Source of the DNA: Sphingomonas jinjuensis
Lineage (GTDB): Bacteria; Pseudomonadota; Alphaproteobacteria; Sphingomonadales; Sphingomonadaceae
Direction: 5' to 3'
DNA: 64,000 nucleotides
Assembly: GCF_014197105.1 (NCBI RefSeq)
Contig: NZ_JACIEV010000007.1
Span: 182,366 to 246,365 of the forward strand
This document shows positions 43,931-52,978 of this stretch, piece after piece. The position numbers and the translations under genes are program-made. The notes beneath the pieces were generated by a model. The model worked only from the letters and a program-made list of their open reading frames with translations, was not told the DNA's origin and did not search any database. Within the stretch, counting starts at the first letter, position 1; each line of letters begins with the position of its first letter.

Positions 43931-45868
43931 ATGGTGTGGCGCGTCGGGTGCTGGGGGTTGTGCGCCGTCTGGGCTGCGGGAAGCGCGGCTGCGGGCGCGC
44001 AGACGGCGCCCGCGCCGCCGACGAGCGCGGAGACGCTCGATCCCGCCGCGCCGCTCGCGCCGCTGCCGGGGATTGGCGTCGACTGGCCCGATCTCGGCGC
44101 CCAGACGCCGGGCGTGCCGGCGAGCCAGACGACCGATGCCGCCGCGGAAGCGCGATACCAGTGGCGCGTCGAGGGGATCGACAGCGTCGCGACGCCGTTG
44201 CTGCGCCAGCGCTTCGACCAGCTGTCGACGCTGAACGCCAACGACGGCAGCGCCGCCAATGCCGCACAGCTCGACCGGCGCGCGCGTGAGGACGCCGACC
44301 TGCTGAAATCGCTGCTGCGCGCCGAAGGCTATTACGATGCCGCGGTGGCGACGCGGGTCGAGCCCGGGGCGAAGCCGCTGGTGGTGCTGGAGGCGACGCC
44401 GGGGCCGCTGTATCGGTTCAAATCGGTCGAGCTGCCGGGGCTGGCGTCGGCGGGCGACAAGGCACCGGCGCTGCGCGATACCTTCGGGGTGAAGCCGAAC
44501 GATCCGGTCAATGCCGATGCCGTCGTCGCTGGGCAAACCGCGCTGGCGGCTGAAATCGGGCAGCAGGGTTTTCCCTTTGCCAGCGTCGGCGAGCCCGAGA
44601 TCGTCGTCGATCATGCGACGCAGACCGCAACGCTCGACCTGGCGGTGAAGCCGGGTGGCGAGAAGCGCTTCGGCTGGATCGTCGCGCTGCCGGGCAACCA
44701 GGTGTTCGGCCCCGATCATGTCCGCGAGATCGCGCGCTTCACCAAGGGCGATCCCTATGATCAGTCGTCGATCGACGACCTGCGCCGGGCGCTGATCCAG
44801 ACCGGGCTGGTGTCGTCGGTGACGGTCGAGCCGATCGCCTCCGACGATCCCTCGGTGGTCGACATCGGCGTGAAGATGGAGCCGGCGCCGCCGCGTACCG
44901 TCGCCGGCGAGCTGGGCTATGGCACTGGCGAGGGCGCGCGTGCCGAGCTGAGCTGGACGCATCGCAACCTGTTTCCGCCCGAGGGTGCGCTGACGCTGCG
45001 ATCGGTGCTGGGCACGCAGGAACAGCTCAGCGCGATCACCTATCGCCGCAACAATTTCCACGGCCGCGACCGGGTGCTGACGATCCAGGGCGCGGCGGCG
45101 CACCTCAATCGCAACGCCTTCGACGCCAAAACCTATTCGCTGTCGACCAGCCTGGAGCGGCAGACCAACATCTTCTTTCAGAAGACCTGGACCTGGTCGC
45201 TGGGTGCCGAGCTGGCGGCGTCGGACGAGCAGGACGTGATCGCCGCGACCGGGCAGCCGCGGCGGCGCACCTTCTTCATCGCGGCGCTGCCGACCAGCCT
45301 GAACTACGACGGGTCCGACGACCTGCTGAACCCGACGCGCGGGTTTCGGCTTGGCGGGCGGCTTAGCCCCGAGCTGTCGCTGCAGGGCGCGGTGTTCGGC
45401 TATACCCGGGCGCAGATCGACGCGAGCGCGTACCAGTCGGTGACGCCCAAAGTGGTGCTGGCCGAGCGGGTGCGGATCGGCACGATCCTGGGCGCGCCGC
45501 GCGACCAGATCGCGCCGTCGCGGCGCTTCTACGCGGGCGGCGGCGCGTCGGTGCGCGGCTATGGCTTCCAGTCGATCGGGCCGCGCGATCCCAACAACGA
45601 TCCGATCGGCGGGCGCAGCCTGGCCGAGTTCGCGCTGGAGGCGCGGATCAGGCTGTTCGGGAACTTCGGGCTGGTGCCGTTCCTCGACGGCGGCAACATC
45701 TATACCTCGCCGCTGCCGCGCATGTCGGACTTCCGCTACGGCACTGGGCTGGGCGTGCGCTATTACTCGAACTTCGGGCCGATCCGCGTCGATGTCGGCA
45801 CGCCGATCAACCCGCAGAAGGGCGACAGCCGGCTCGCGGTGTACGTCTCGCTGGGCCAGGCGTTCTGA
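43931..45868 (+). CDS. tamA: Outer-membrane translocation/assembly protein TamA
   Basis: A 645-residue BamA-superfamily outer-membrane protein that works with TamB. It has a signal peptide (about 1-23), a Pro/Ala linker, POTRA domains (about 70-310, including YQWRVEGIDSV, LLRAEGYYDAAVATRVEPG and VHP-like repeats ending VDIGVKMEPAPPRTVAGELG), and a 16-strand barrel to the end. The barrel shows the RRFYAGGGASVRGYGFQSIG block with the conserved VRGY of strand-loop L6, and a terminal Phe in VYVSLGQAF. The tamB start overlaps its stop (TGATG), which confirms the pair. Confidence 0.92.
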   Translation: MVWRVGCWGLCAVWAAGSAAAGAQTAPAPPTSAETLDPAAPLAPLPGIGVDWPDLGAQTPGVPASQTTDAAAEARYQWRVEGIDSVATPLLRQRFDQLSTLNANDGSAANAAQLDRRAREDADLLKSLLRAEGYYDAAVATRVEPGAKPLVVLEATPGPLYRFKSVELPGLASAGDKAPALRDTFGVKPNDPVNADAVVAGQTALAAEIGQQGFPFASVGEPEIVVDHATQTATLDLAVKPGGEKRFGWIVALPGNQVFGPDHVREIARFTKGDPYDQSSIDDLRRALIQTGLVSSVTVEPIASDDPSVVDIGVKMEPAPPRTVAGELGYGTGEGARAELSWTHRNLFPPEGALTLRSVLGTQEQLSAITYRRNNFHGRDRVLTIQGAAAHLNRNAFDAKTYSLSTSLERQTNIFFQKTWTWSLGAELAASDEQDVIAATGQPRRRTFFIAALPTSLNYDGSDDLLNPTRGFRLGGRLSPELSLQGAVFGYTRAQIDASAYQSVTPKVVLAERVRIGTILGAPRDQIAPSRRFYAGGGASVRGYGFQSIGPRDPNNDPIGGRSLAEFALEARIRLFGNFGLVPFLDGGNIYTSPLPRMSDFRYGTGLGVRYYSNFGPIRVDVGTPINPQKGDSRLAVYVSLGQAF

Positions 45869-48800
45869 TGCGGCGGTGGTGGCGATGGCTGGTCGGCGCG
45901 GTGGCGGCGCTGCTGCTGCTGGCGGGCGCGGCGCTGCTGGTCGTCGACACCGACGTCGGCCATCGCATCGTCGCCGACCGGATCGGCGCAATCCGCACGA
46001 CGACCGGGCTTCGCTTCACGGTGGGCAGGATCGACGGGTCGCTGTTCCACGCCACGCGGATCACCGACCTGCGCGTCTACGACCTCGACGGGCTGGTGTT
46101 CCAGGCGCCGCAGGTAGCGCTCGACTGGCGACCGCTCGACTGGGTCCGCCACCGGCTGTCGATCGAACGGCTGGCGGTGCCGAGGGCGACGCTGTTTCAC
46201 AAACCGCGCACCCGGCCGAGCGGCCGGCGCGGGCCGGTGCTGCCCGATTTCGACATCGCGATCGGGCGATTGACGGTCGACCGGCTGGTGCTGGCCAGGC
46301 CCGTGCTGGGGCAGGCGCGGGTGGCGCGGATCGACGGGCGTGCCGACATTCGCCGCGGCCGCGCGCTGATCGTGCTCGACGCCGGGGTGGCCGGCACCGA
46401 TGCGCTACGGCTGCGGATGGATGCGGAGCCTGATCGCGACCGCTTCGACATCGACGTGCGGGGACAGGGGCTGCCGGGCGGCGTGCTGTCGCGCGTCGCC
46501 GGCTTCGGCCGGGCGGTGCGGATCGACGTCGGTGGCGACGGACGCTGGGCGCACTGGCGGGGCACGGCACGCGCGACGGTGGCGGACAGCCGCGTCGTTG
46601 AGCTTGCGCTGGCGGCGGACGGCGGGCGCTACACGCTGTCGGGCGCGCTGGCGCCGTCGCGATTCCTGACGGGGAAGCTGCAGCGGATGACGGCACCCCG
46701 CGTGCTGGTCAGCGGCGATGCGACCTTTGCCGACCGCCGGCTCGATGGCGCGCTGACGCTGCGCTCGGCGGCGCTGGCGGTGACCGCGACGGGCGTCGTC
46801 GATCTGGGCAAGAGCAGCCTGCGCAACGTCCGCGTCGCGGCGCGGCTGCAGCGCCCGAACGCGCTGTTCGGCAACATGAGCGGGCAGGGCATCCAGCTGC
46901 GCGCGATCCTCGACGGGCCCTTCGCCCGCGTCGGCTTCGACTATCGCATCACCGCGCCGCGGATTGCGTTCGACAACACCGGTTTCGAGAATGCCCGGCT
47001 CGCGGGCAAGGGGCGCTGGTCGCCGATGCCGGTGTCGCTGCCGGCCCGCTTCACCGCGACTCGCGTGACCGGGGTCGGCGATGTCGCGGGCGGGATCCTG
47101 CGCAACCTGTCGGTCGATGGCGTCCTGCGGCTGGCGCCACCGATGCTGACCGGCGACGATCTGCGCGTGCGATCGGACAAGCTGACCGGGCGGATCGGGC
47201 TGACGCTCGATCTGCGGACCGGTAAGTTCGAGGTCGGCGTCAACGGCGCGCTGGGGCGTTACCTGATCCCCGGACTGGGCGTGGTCGACGTCGCCTCGCG
47301 GCTGCGTGTCGTGCCGGGACCGGGCGGCAAGGGCACGCGCGTCGTCGGCGACGGGCGGGCGCAGATGGTGCGGCTCGACAACGGCTTCTTCCGCAACCTG
47401 ACGGGCGGGTTGCCGCGGATCGTCACCGGGCTGGAGCGGACGCCCGACGGGATCCTGCACTTCACCAACCTGACGCTGGTGTCGCCGCAACTGACCTTGC
47501 GCGGCAACGGCTATCGTCGGCGCGACGGGACGTTCCATTTCGAGGGCGCCGGGCGGCAGGCGACCTATGGACCGGTGCGGCTGATCCTCGACGGGCGGAT
47601 CGAGAAGCCGACGCTCGACCTGTTGTTCGCCCGCCCCAATGCGGCGCTGGGGCTGACGGCGGTGAGGGCGCACCTCGATCCAACCGCCGAGGGCTTCGCT
47701 TTCCGAGCGGCCGGCGGATCGCGGCTGGGCGGCTTTACCGCTGGCGGCGCGATCCTGCTGCCCCCCGGCGCGGGTGCGGCGATCCGTGTCGACGTGCTCA
47801 ACGTCGCTGGGACCAAGGCGGCGGGAACGCTGGGGATCGTCGATGGCGGCTTTGCCGGCAGGCTGGGCGTCAACGGCGGCGGGCTGGCGGGCGAGATGCT
47901 GTTCGCGGTGCCCGGCGGGGTGCAGCGGATCGAAGCGCATCTGACGGCGCGGGGCGCGCAGCTGTCGGGCGCGACGCTGCGGCAGGGGCGGCTCGACCTC
48001 GTCATGATGCTCGACCCCGCCGGTACGACGATCGAGGCGAACGCGACCGGGCTGGGGCTGCGGCGCGGGCCGTTGAGCCTGGCGCGGCTGGCGGTCACCG
48101 CAAAGCTGCGCGACGGCAGCGGCGAGGTGCGCGCCTCGGTTGCGGGATCGCGCGGGCGGGCGTTCGAGATCCAGAGCGTGACGCAGGTGTCGCCTGACCG
48201 CTACGTCGTCAACGCGCAAGGAACGCTCGACCGACGGCCGCTGAAGCTGCTGACACCCGCCGTCGTGACGCGCGAAGGTGATGGCTGGCGACTAGCGCCG
48301 ACGCGATTGTCGTTCGCGGGCGGCGAGGCGTCGATCGGCGGGCAATTCACCGACGCGAGCAGCGCGATCGATGCGACGCTGGCGCAGATGCCGCTAGGGA
48401 TCCTCGACATTGGTTTCCCCGGGCTCGGGCTGTCGGGCACGGCATCGGGCAAGCTGTCGCTGCAGTCGGGCGCCGGGGCGCCGACGGGGCGGGTCGACGT
48501 GACGGTGCGCGGGCTCAGCCGATCGGGGCTGGTGCTGTCGTCTAGGCCGATAGACGTGGGGCTGGCGGGGGTGCTAACCGCCGACCGGCTGGGTTTCCGC
48601 GCGGTGATGGCGTCGGGTGGCAAGACGATCGGGCGGGCGCAGGCGCTGCTGACGCCGCTCGGCAACGGCGACCTGGCGAGCCGCATCGTCAATGCGCCGC
48701 TGATCGCGCAGCTTCGCTATGCGGGGCCGGCGGACACGCTGTGGCGGCTGACCGGGGTCGAATTGTTCGACCTGTCGGGGCCGGTGGCGATCGGTGCGGA

Positions 48801-49980
48801 TGTCAGCGGGCGTGCCTCGGCACCCGTGATCCGCGGCGTGGTGCAGGCGACAGGCGCGCGGATCGAGAGCGCGGTGACGGGCACGGTGCTGACCAACGTC
48901 CAGGCGAGCGGGCGCTTTGGTGGATCGCGACTGCAGATCGATCGCTTCGCCGCCGATGCGGGCAAGGGCGGGCGAGTATCCGGCACCGGCGCGTTCGACT
49001 TTGCTGCAGCGCAGGGCGTGGGGCTCGACCTGCGGTTGCAGGCGGACAAGGCGGTGATGATCAACCGCGACGACATTGCGGCGACGGTGAGCGGGCCGCT
49101 GACCTTCGTTTCGAGCGGCATCGGCGGAACCATCAAGGGCGACGTGACGCTGGACCGCAGCCGCTATCGACTGGGACAGGCGACGGCGGCCAGCGCGGTG
49201 CCGCAGCTGAACGTGCGCGAAATCAACCTGCCGGAGGGCGGCGAGGAGGAGGATGCACCTTCCACGCCCTGGACGCTGGCGATCCGCGCTCGCGCGCCGA
49301 ACCAGGTGATGGTGTCGGGACTGGGACTGACCAGCGAATGGTCGGCGGACCTGCAAATCGGCGGAGCGCCCGACAATCCGGCGATCACCGGGCGCGCGAC
49401 GCTGATCCGTGGCGACTACGAGTTTGCGGGGCGAACCTTCGGGCTCAGCCGAGGGGTCATTCGCTTCGGCGGCGAGGTGCCGGCGAACCCGGCGCTCGAC
49501 ATCGAGGCGGACGCCAACACGATCGGGCTGAACGCATCAATCCGGGTGACCGGCTATGCACAGAAGCCCGAGATCAGCTTCACCAGCACCCCGGCATTGC
49601 CGCAGGACGAGTTGCTGTCGCGCCTGCTGTTCGGCACGTCGATCACCAACCTGTCCGCGCCCGAAGCGCTCCAGCTGGCAGCGGCGGTGGCGGCGTTGCA
49701 GAACGGCGGCAACGGCCTGAACCCGATCAATGCGGTGCGGCGCGCGGCGGGGCTCGACCGGCTGCGCATCCTGCCCGCCGATCCGCAGACGGGGCAGGGC
49801 ACCTCCATCGCGGCGGGCAAATATGTGACGCGGCGGCTGTATGCCGAGATCGTCACCGACGGGCAGGGCTATTCGGCCACCCAGGTCGAGTTCCAGGTGA
49901 CGCGCTGGCTGTCGATACTGTCGTCGATCTCGACACTCGGCCGGCAGAGCGCGAACGTGCGCGTCAGCCGCGATTACTGA
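45868..49980 (+). CDS. tamB: TamB/DUF490 family translocation and lipid-transport protein
   Basis: A 1370-residue inner-membrane-anchored periplasm-spanning protein. One N-terminal helix (about 5-25, LVGAVAALLLLAGAALLVV) is followed by a very long beta-rich region of AsmA-like repeats, expected to form a hydrophobic groove across the periplasm, and the C-terminal TamB domain (about 1020-1370). The end carries the family marks ITGRATLIRGDYEFAGRTFG, FTSTPALPQDELLSRLLFGT and EFQVTRWLSILSSISTLGRQ. Acts with TamA, and likely in anterograde phospholipid transport. Its last seven bases overlap vapC on the other strand. Confidence 0.93.
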   Translation: MRRWWRWLVGAVAALLLLAGAALLVVDTDVGHRIVADRIGAIRTTTGLRFTVGRIDGSLFHATRITDLRVYDLDGLVFQAPQVALDWRPLDWVRHRLSIERLAVPRATLFHKPRTRPSGRRGPVLPDFDIAIGRLTVDRLVLARPVLGQARVARIDGRADIRRGRALIVLDAGVAGTDALRLRMDAEPDRDRFDIDVRGQGLPGGVLSRVAGFGRAVRIDVGGDGRWAHWRGTARATVADSRVVELALAADGGRYTLSGALAPSRFLTGKLQRMTAPRVLVSGDATFADRRLDGALTLRSAALAVTATGVVDLGKSSLRNVRVAARLQRPNALFGNMSGQGIQLRAILDGPFARVGFDYRITAPRIAFDNTGFENARLAGKGRWSPMPVSLPARFTATRVTGVGDVAGGILRNLSVDGVLRLAPPMLTGDDLRVRSDKLTGRIGLTLDLRTGKFEVGVNGALGRYLIPGLGVVDVASRLRVVPGPGGKGTRVVGDGRAQMVRLDNGFFRNLTGGLPRIVTGLERTPDGILHFTNLTLVSPQLTLRGNGYRRRDGTFHFEGAGRQATYGPVRLILDGRIEKPTLDLLFARPNAALGLTAVRAHLDPTAEGFAFRAAGGSRLGGFTAGGAILLPPGAGAAIRVDVLNVAGTKAAGTLGIVDGGFAGRLGVNGGGLAGEMLFAVPGGVQRIEAHLTARGAQLSGATLRQGRLDLVMMLDPAGTTIEANATGLGLRRGPLSLARLAVTAKLRDGSGEVRASVAGSRGRAFEIQSVTQVSPDRYVVNAQGTLDRRPLKLLTPAVVTREGDGWRLAPTRLSFAGGEASIGGQFTDASSAIDATLAQMPLGILDIGFPGLGLSGTASGKLSLQSGAGAPTGRVDVTVRGLSRSGLVLSSRPIDVGLAGVLTADRLGFRAVMASGGKTIGRAQALLTPLGNGDLASRIVNAPLIAQLRYAGPADTLWRLTGVELFDLSGPVAIGADVSGRASAPVIRGVVQATGARIESAVTGTVLTNVQASGRFGGSRLQIDRFAADAGKGGRVSGTGAFDFAAAQGVGLDLRLQADKAVMINRDDIAATVSGPLTFVSSGIGGTIKGDVTLDRSRYRLGQATAASAVPQLNVREINLPEGGEEEDAPSTPWTLAIRARAPNQVMVSGLGLTSEWSADLQIGGAPDNPAITGRATLIRGDYEFAGRTFGLSRGVIRFGGEVPANPALDIEADANTIGLNASIRVTGYAQKPEISFTSTPALPQDELLSRLLFGTSITNLSAPEALQLAAAVAALQNGGNGLNPINAVRRAAGLDRLRILPADPQTGQGTSIAAGKYVTRRLYAEIVTDGQGYSATQVEFQVTRWLSILSSISTLGRQSANVRVSRDY

Positions 49981-50375
49981 GCGGGCGGCGCCCAGACGTC
50001 GAGGGTGAGGCCGGGAATGTCGCGGAAGTCGTCGGCGTTGATGGTCGCGAGGGGGAGGTCGTTGGCGATCGCGGTGGCGGCGATGAGGCGGTCGATCACC
50101 TTGGCACGCGAGAAGCCGACTGACGCGATGATTTGACCGTAGGCGGCAATTACGTCCCGATCGAGGTCGAGGATCGGCAGGCCTTCCAACAGGGCATCGA
50201 GTACGGCGCGGCGCTGCATCGCAAGCGTTGGATCCCGGAAAACGCCAGCTTCCAGCTCGACGAGCGACATGATTGACAGTGCGGGAAATCGCCCGAGCCG
50301 ACTGACCTTTTCCATGATCTCTCTATCGCGATCGCGCAGATGTATCGCGATGTTGGTGTCGATCAGATAGGACAT
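49974..50375 (-). CDS. vapC: VapC-type PIN-domain toxin
   Basis: A 133-residue PIN-domain ribonuclease, toxin of a type II toxin-antitoxin pair. The acidic active-site residues are in MSYLIDTNIAIHL (Asp6), SIMSLVELEAG (Glu), and the later RAKVIDRLIAATAIANDLPLAT and NADDF Asp positions. VapC members cleave tRNA or rRNA; the target here is not known. It starts directly after the antitoxin stop and its end overlaps tamB by seven bases tail to tail. Confidence 0.92.
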   Translation of the reverse strand: MSYLIDTNIAIHLRDRDREIMEKVSRLGRFPALSIMSLVELEAGVFRDPTLAMQRRAVLDALLEGLPILDLDRDVIAAYGQIIASVGFSRAKVIDRLIAATAIANDLPLATINADDFRDIPGLTLDVWAPPAQ

Positions 50376-50642
50376 CTACAGACCGGGCCGGTCCGGGAAT
50401 TCGATCTGCTCGCGCGCCTCAATCTCGTGGTACGGCGCATTGGCCCAGATCGTTTCAATCCGTTCGATCATAGCCGCCACTCGCTGTCGTTCGTCCTCCG
50501 GATCGATCGCCGGCTTGATCTCCAGCTTGTTGCCGATCTTCTCGATCGTCACGGCGGTGCCGGCGGCGAAGCCCAATTCCTTGGGCAGGCGGACGGCGAC
50601 GCTGTTGCCGCTCTTGAAGGTGCGGCTTTCGATGATGCCCAT
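50376..50642 (-). CDS. vapB: VapB-type AbrB/SpoVT-fold antitoxin
   Basis: An 88-residue antitoxin. The N-terminal swapped-hairpin DNA-binding domain includes SRTFKSGNSVAVRLPKELGF and GTAVTIEKIGNKLEIKPA; the C-terminal part (about 50-88), ending YHEIEAREQIEFPDRPGL, should wrap and block VapC. It likely represses the operon together with VapC. A palindrome CGTATATACG lies 22 bases upstream of the start and may be the operator. Confidence 0.9.
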   Translation of the reverse strand: MGIIESRTFKSGNSVAVRLPKELGFAAGTAVTIEKIGNKLEIKPAIDPEDERQRVAAMIERIETIWANAPYHEIEAREQIEFPDRPGL

Positions 50643-50663
50643 GACGCGGCTCCTGTGATGACG

Positions 50664-50673
50664 CGTATATACG
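50664..50673. promoter_or_regulatory. Candidate VapB operator/promoter palindrome
   Basis: CGTATATACG is a perfect 10-bp palindrome in an otherwise GC-rich region, 22 bases before the vapB start and 62 before the transporter start. AbrB-fold antitoxins bind such AT-rich inverted repeats over their own promoter. The site could double as the -10 region. Confidence 0.45.
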
Positions 50674-50734
50674 GTTGCGCCAGGGCAATCACAATCCGGC
50701 GGAGATTGTGCCGGGTTCGAGGGTTCTTGACCTG

Positions 50735-52510
50735 ATGACCACGCCCCAGCTTCTCTCGATCGCGACGCTGGTCGGGATGATGGCGCTCTTCATCTGGGGT
50801 CGGTGGCGCTACGATATCGTCGCGGTGGTCGCCCTGCTGGCGAGCCTTGCGCTCGGCATCGTCACGCCGAAGAAGGCGTTCACCGGCTTTTCCGACGACA
50901 TCGTCATCATCGTCGGATCGGCGCTGGTGATATCCGCCGCCGTGCAGCGATCGGGGCTGATCGAGCGGGCGCTGAAGGGCGTGGCGAAGCGGGTGACGCG
51001 GGTGCGGTCGCAGCTGATCGTGCTGACCGGATCGGTCGGCGTCGCCTCGGCGCTGGTCAAGAACATCGGTGCGCTGGCGATGCTGATGCCCGCCGCGGTG
51101 CGGATGGCCAAGAAGAACGATGCCAGCCCGTCGGTCTTCCTGATGCCGATGTCGTTCGCCAGCCTGCTCGGCGGGCTGATGACGCTGGTGGGCACGTCGC
51201 CCAACATCATCGTCAGCCGGGTGCGCCAGGACATGACCGGGCAGCCGTTCGGCATGTTCGATTATACGCCGGTGGGGCTCGGGCTGCTGGTGATGGGGCT
51301 GATCTATCTGCGCTTCGCCTATAGGCTGATCCCGCGCGACCGGCGGGCGGCACCGTCGATGGGCGAGGCGCTCGACATCAAGGGCTATGTCACCGAGGCG
51401 GAGGTAACCGACGATTCGCCGGCGGTCGACGAGAGCGTCGCCGACTTCCTCGACCGCCACGAGCATGAGGTGACCATCACCCAGATCCTACGCGCCGGCA
51501 TGCGCAGCGCGCCGACCGAAGCGATGACGCTGCACGCGGGCGACGTCCTGATCCTGGGCGGCGAGCCGGACGCATTGGAGCGGGTGATCGCGGGCGACAA
51601 GCTGAAGCTGGAGGGCGAGGAACGCGAGAAGGCGACCGCCGAAAAGGACAGTGAGATCGGCGTCATCGAGGCGGTGGTGAACGTCGAATCGGTGCTGATC
51701 GGCCAGACCGCGGGGCGACTGCGGCTGCAGGAACGGCACGGCGTCAATCTGATCGCGATCTCGCGCCAGGGCCAGCGCCTGTCGCGGCGGCTGGGCAACA
51801 CGGTGCTGGGGGCGGGCGACGTCATCGTGCTGCAGGGGCCGCTCGACCTGATGCCGCAGCAGCTGCGCGAATTGGGGTGCCTGCCGCTGGCCGAGCGCGA
51901 GATGCGGCTGGGGAGCCGGCGGACGACGTGGCTGCCGATCGCGATCCTGGGCGTGGCGATGTTCGCGACGGCGCTGGGGCTGGTGCCGGTGGCGGTAGCG
52001 TTCTTCGCGGCGGCGGGGGTGATCCTGGCGGTTGGGGCGCTGCCGGTGCGCGAGGCGTACGAGCATATCGAGTGGCCGATCCTGATCATGCTCGGTGCGC
52101 TGATCCCGGTCAGCGACTCGCTGCGGTCGACGGGGGCCTCGGACGTGATCGCGACCTGGCTGTCGCATACCGCGGCGACCTTGCCGCCGTGGGGCGCGGT
52201 GGCGCTGATCCTGGTGGCGGCGATGGCAGTGACGCCGTTCCTCAACAATGCGGCGACGGTGCTGGTGATGGCGCCGATCGCCGCGACCTTCGCCGGCGAC
52301 CTGGGCTATCGGCCGGAGGCGTTCCTGATGGCGACGGCGGTGGGGGCGGGGTGCGATTTCCTCACGCCGATCGGGCATCAGTGCAACACGCTGGTGCTGG
52401 GGCCGGGCGGGTATCGCTTCGGCGACTATGCGCGGCTGGGTGCGCCGCTGTCGGTGCTGGTGCTGGTGCTGGGGACGCCGCTGATCCTATGGGTGTGGCC
52501 GTTGCACTGA
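50735..52510 (+). CDS. SLC13-type (DASS) transporter with two RCK_C domains
   Basis: Inner-membrane transporter of 591 residues. Hydrophobic helices at both ends flank a cytoplasmic insert (about 205-400) that contains two TrkA-C/RCK_C-like modules (VTITQILRAGMRSAPTEAMT and ESVLIGQTAGRLRLQERHGV then AISRQGQRL). Membrane marks are VKNIGALAMLMPAAVRMAKK, GGLMTLVGTSPNIIVSRVR, FLNNAATVLVMAPIAATFAG and FLTPIGHQCNTLV, the NxxT/SPxN-type motifs of the divalent anion:sodium symporters. The substrate could be a di- or tricarboxylate or sulfate. ATG 50735 is the first start after a GAGGG. Confidence 0.88.
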   Translation: MTTPQLLSIATLVGMMALFIWGRWRYDIVAVVALLASLALGIVTPKKAFTGFSDDIVIIVGSALVISAAVQRSGLIERALKGVAKRVTRVRSQLIVLTGSVGVASALVKNIGALAMLMPAAVRMAKKNDASPSVFLMPMSFASLLGGLMTLVGTSPNIIVSRVRQDMTGQPFGMFDYTPVGLGLLVMGLIYLRFAYRLIPRDRRAAPSMGEALDIKGYVTEAEVTDDSPAVDESVADFLDRHEHEVTITQILRAGMRSAPTEAMTLHAGDVLILGGEPDALERVIAGDKLKLEGEEREKATAEKDSEIGVIEAVVNVESVLIGQTAGRLRLQERHGVNLIAISRQGQRLSRRLGNTVLGAGDVIVLQGPLDLMPQQLRELGCLPLAEREMRLGSRRTTWLPIAILGVAMFATALGLVPVAVAFFAAAGVILAVGALPVREAYEHIEWPILIMLGALIPVSDSLRSTGASDVIATWLSHTAATLPPWGAVALILVAAMAVTPFLNNAATVLVMAPIAATFAGDLGYRPEAFLMATAVGAGCDFLTPIGHQCNTLVLGPGGYRFGDYARLGAPLSVLVLVLGTPLILWVWPLH

Positions 52511-52521
52511 CGGGAGCGGCG

Positions 52522-52875
52522 ATGCTGGCGAAGTTGCAGGTCAAGGGCGAGCGGCGGCTGGCGCTGATCGGCGCGCCTGAGGGAGCGATCGACGTGCCCG
52601 TCGAGCGGGCGGCGTCGGTCGGCGAGGCCGAGGTGGTGGTGCTGTTCGTCGCGGATCGCGCGGCGTTCGATGCGGGGATCGGGCCATTGCGGGCGGAGGC
52701 GAGGGAGGATGCGGTGCTGTGGATCGCCTACCCCAAGCTGACCGGGGCGCTGGCGGGGGATTTGCACCGGGACGTGCTGCGCGTGGTGGTGCGGGGGTTT
52801 GGGCTCGATACCGTCGCGCAGGTGGCGATCGATAGGGATTGGTCGGCGTTGCGGGTGAAGCGGGTAGTGTCGTGA
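52522..52875 (+). CDS. Small protein of unknown function, DUF3052-like
   Basis: A 117-residue alpha/beta protein starting MLAKLQVKGERRLALIGAPE. It has the pattern of short DUF3052-like proteins (EAEVVVLFVADRAAFDAGIG, then DAVLWIAYPKLTGALAGDLH and DTVAQVAIDRDWSALRVKRV). The resemblance is by memory of the pattern and is tentative. GGGAG lies five bases before ATG 52522, and it follows the transporter stop by 11 bases, so the two are likely cotranscribed. Confidence 0.65.
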   Translation: MLAKLQVKGERRLALIGAPEGAIDVPVERAASVGEAEVVVLFVADRAAFDAGIGPLRAEAREDAVLWIAYPKLTGALAGDLHRDVLRVVVRGFGLDTVAQVAIDRDWSALRVKRVVS

Positions 52876-52880
52876 TCCGT

Positions 52881-52969
52881 CCTCACCCTTCCCACTGCCT
52901 TCGGCAGCGGGCCCCTTCCCTCTCCCAGCGGGAGAGGGAAAATGCTGCCGCAGGCAGCGAAGGGTGAGG
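52881..52969. repeat. REP doublet, family 2
   Basis: An 89-bp element, CCTCACCCTTCCCACTGCCT through TTCCCTCTCCCAGCGGGAGA to GCGAAGGGTGAGG. It is close to an inverted copy of 5344-5432: differences fall in loops or come as compensating pairs in one inner stem. Lies between convergent gene ends. Confidence 0.88.
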
Positions 52970-52978
52970 GCGGCTTTG

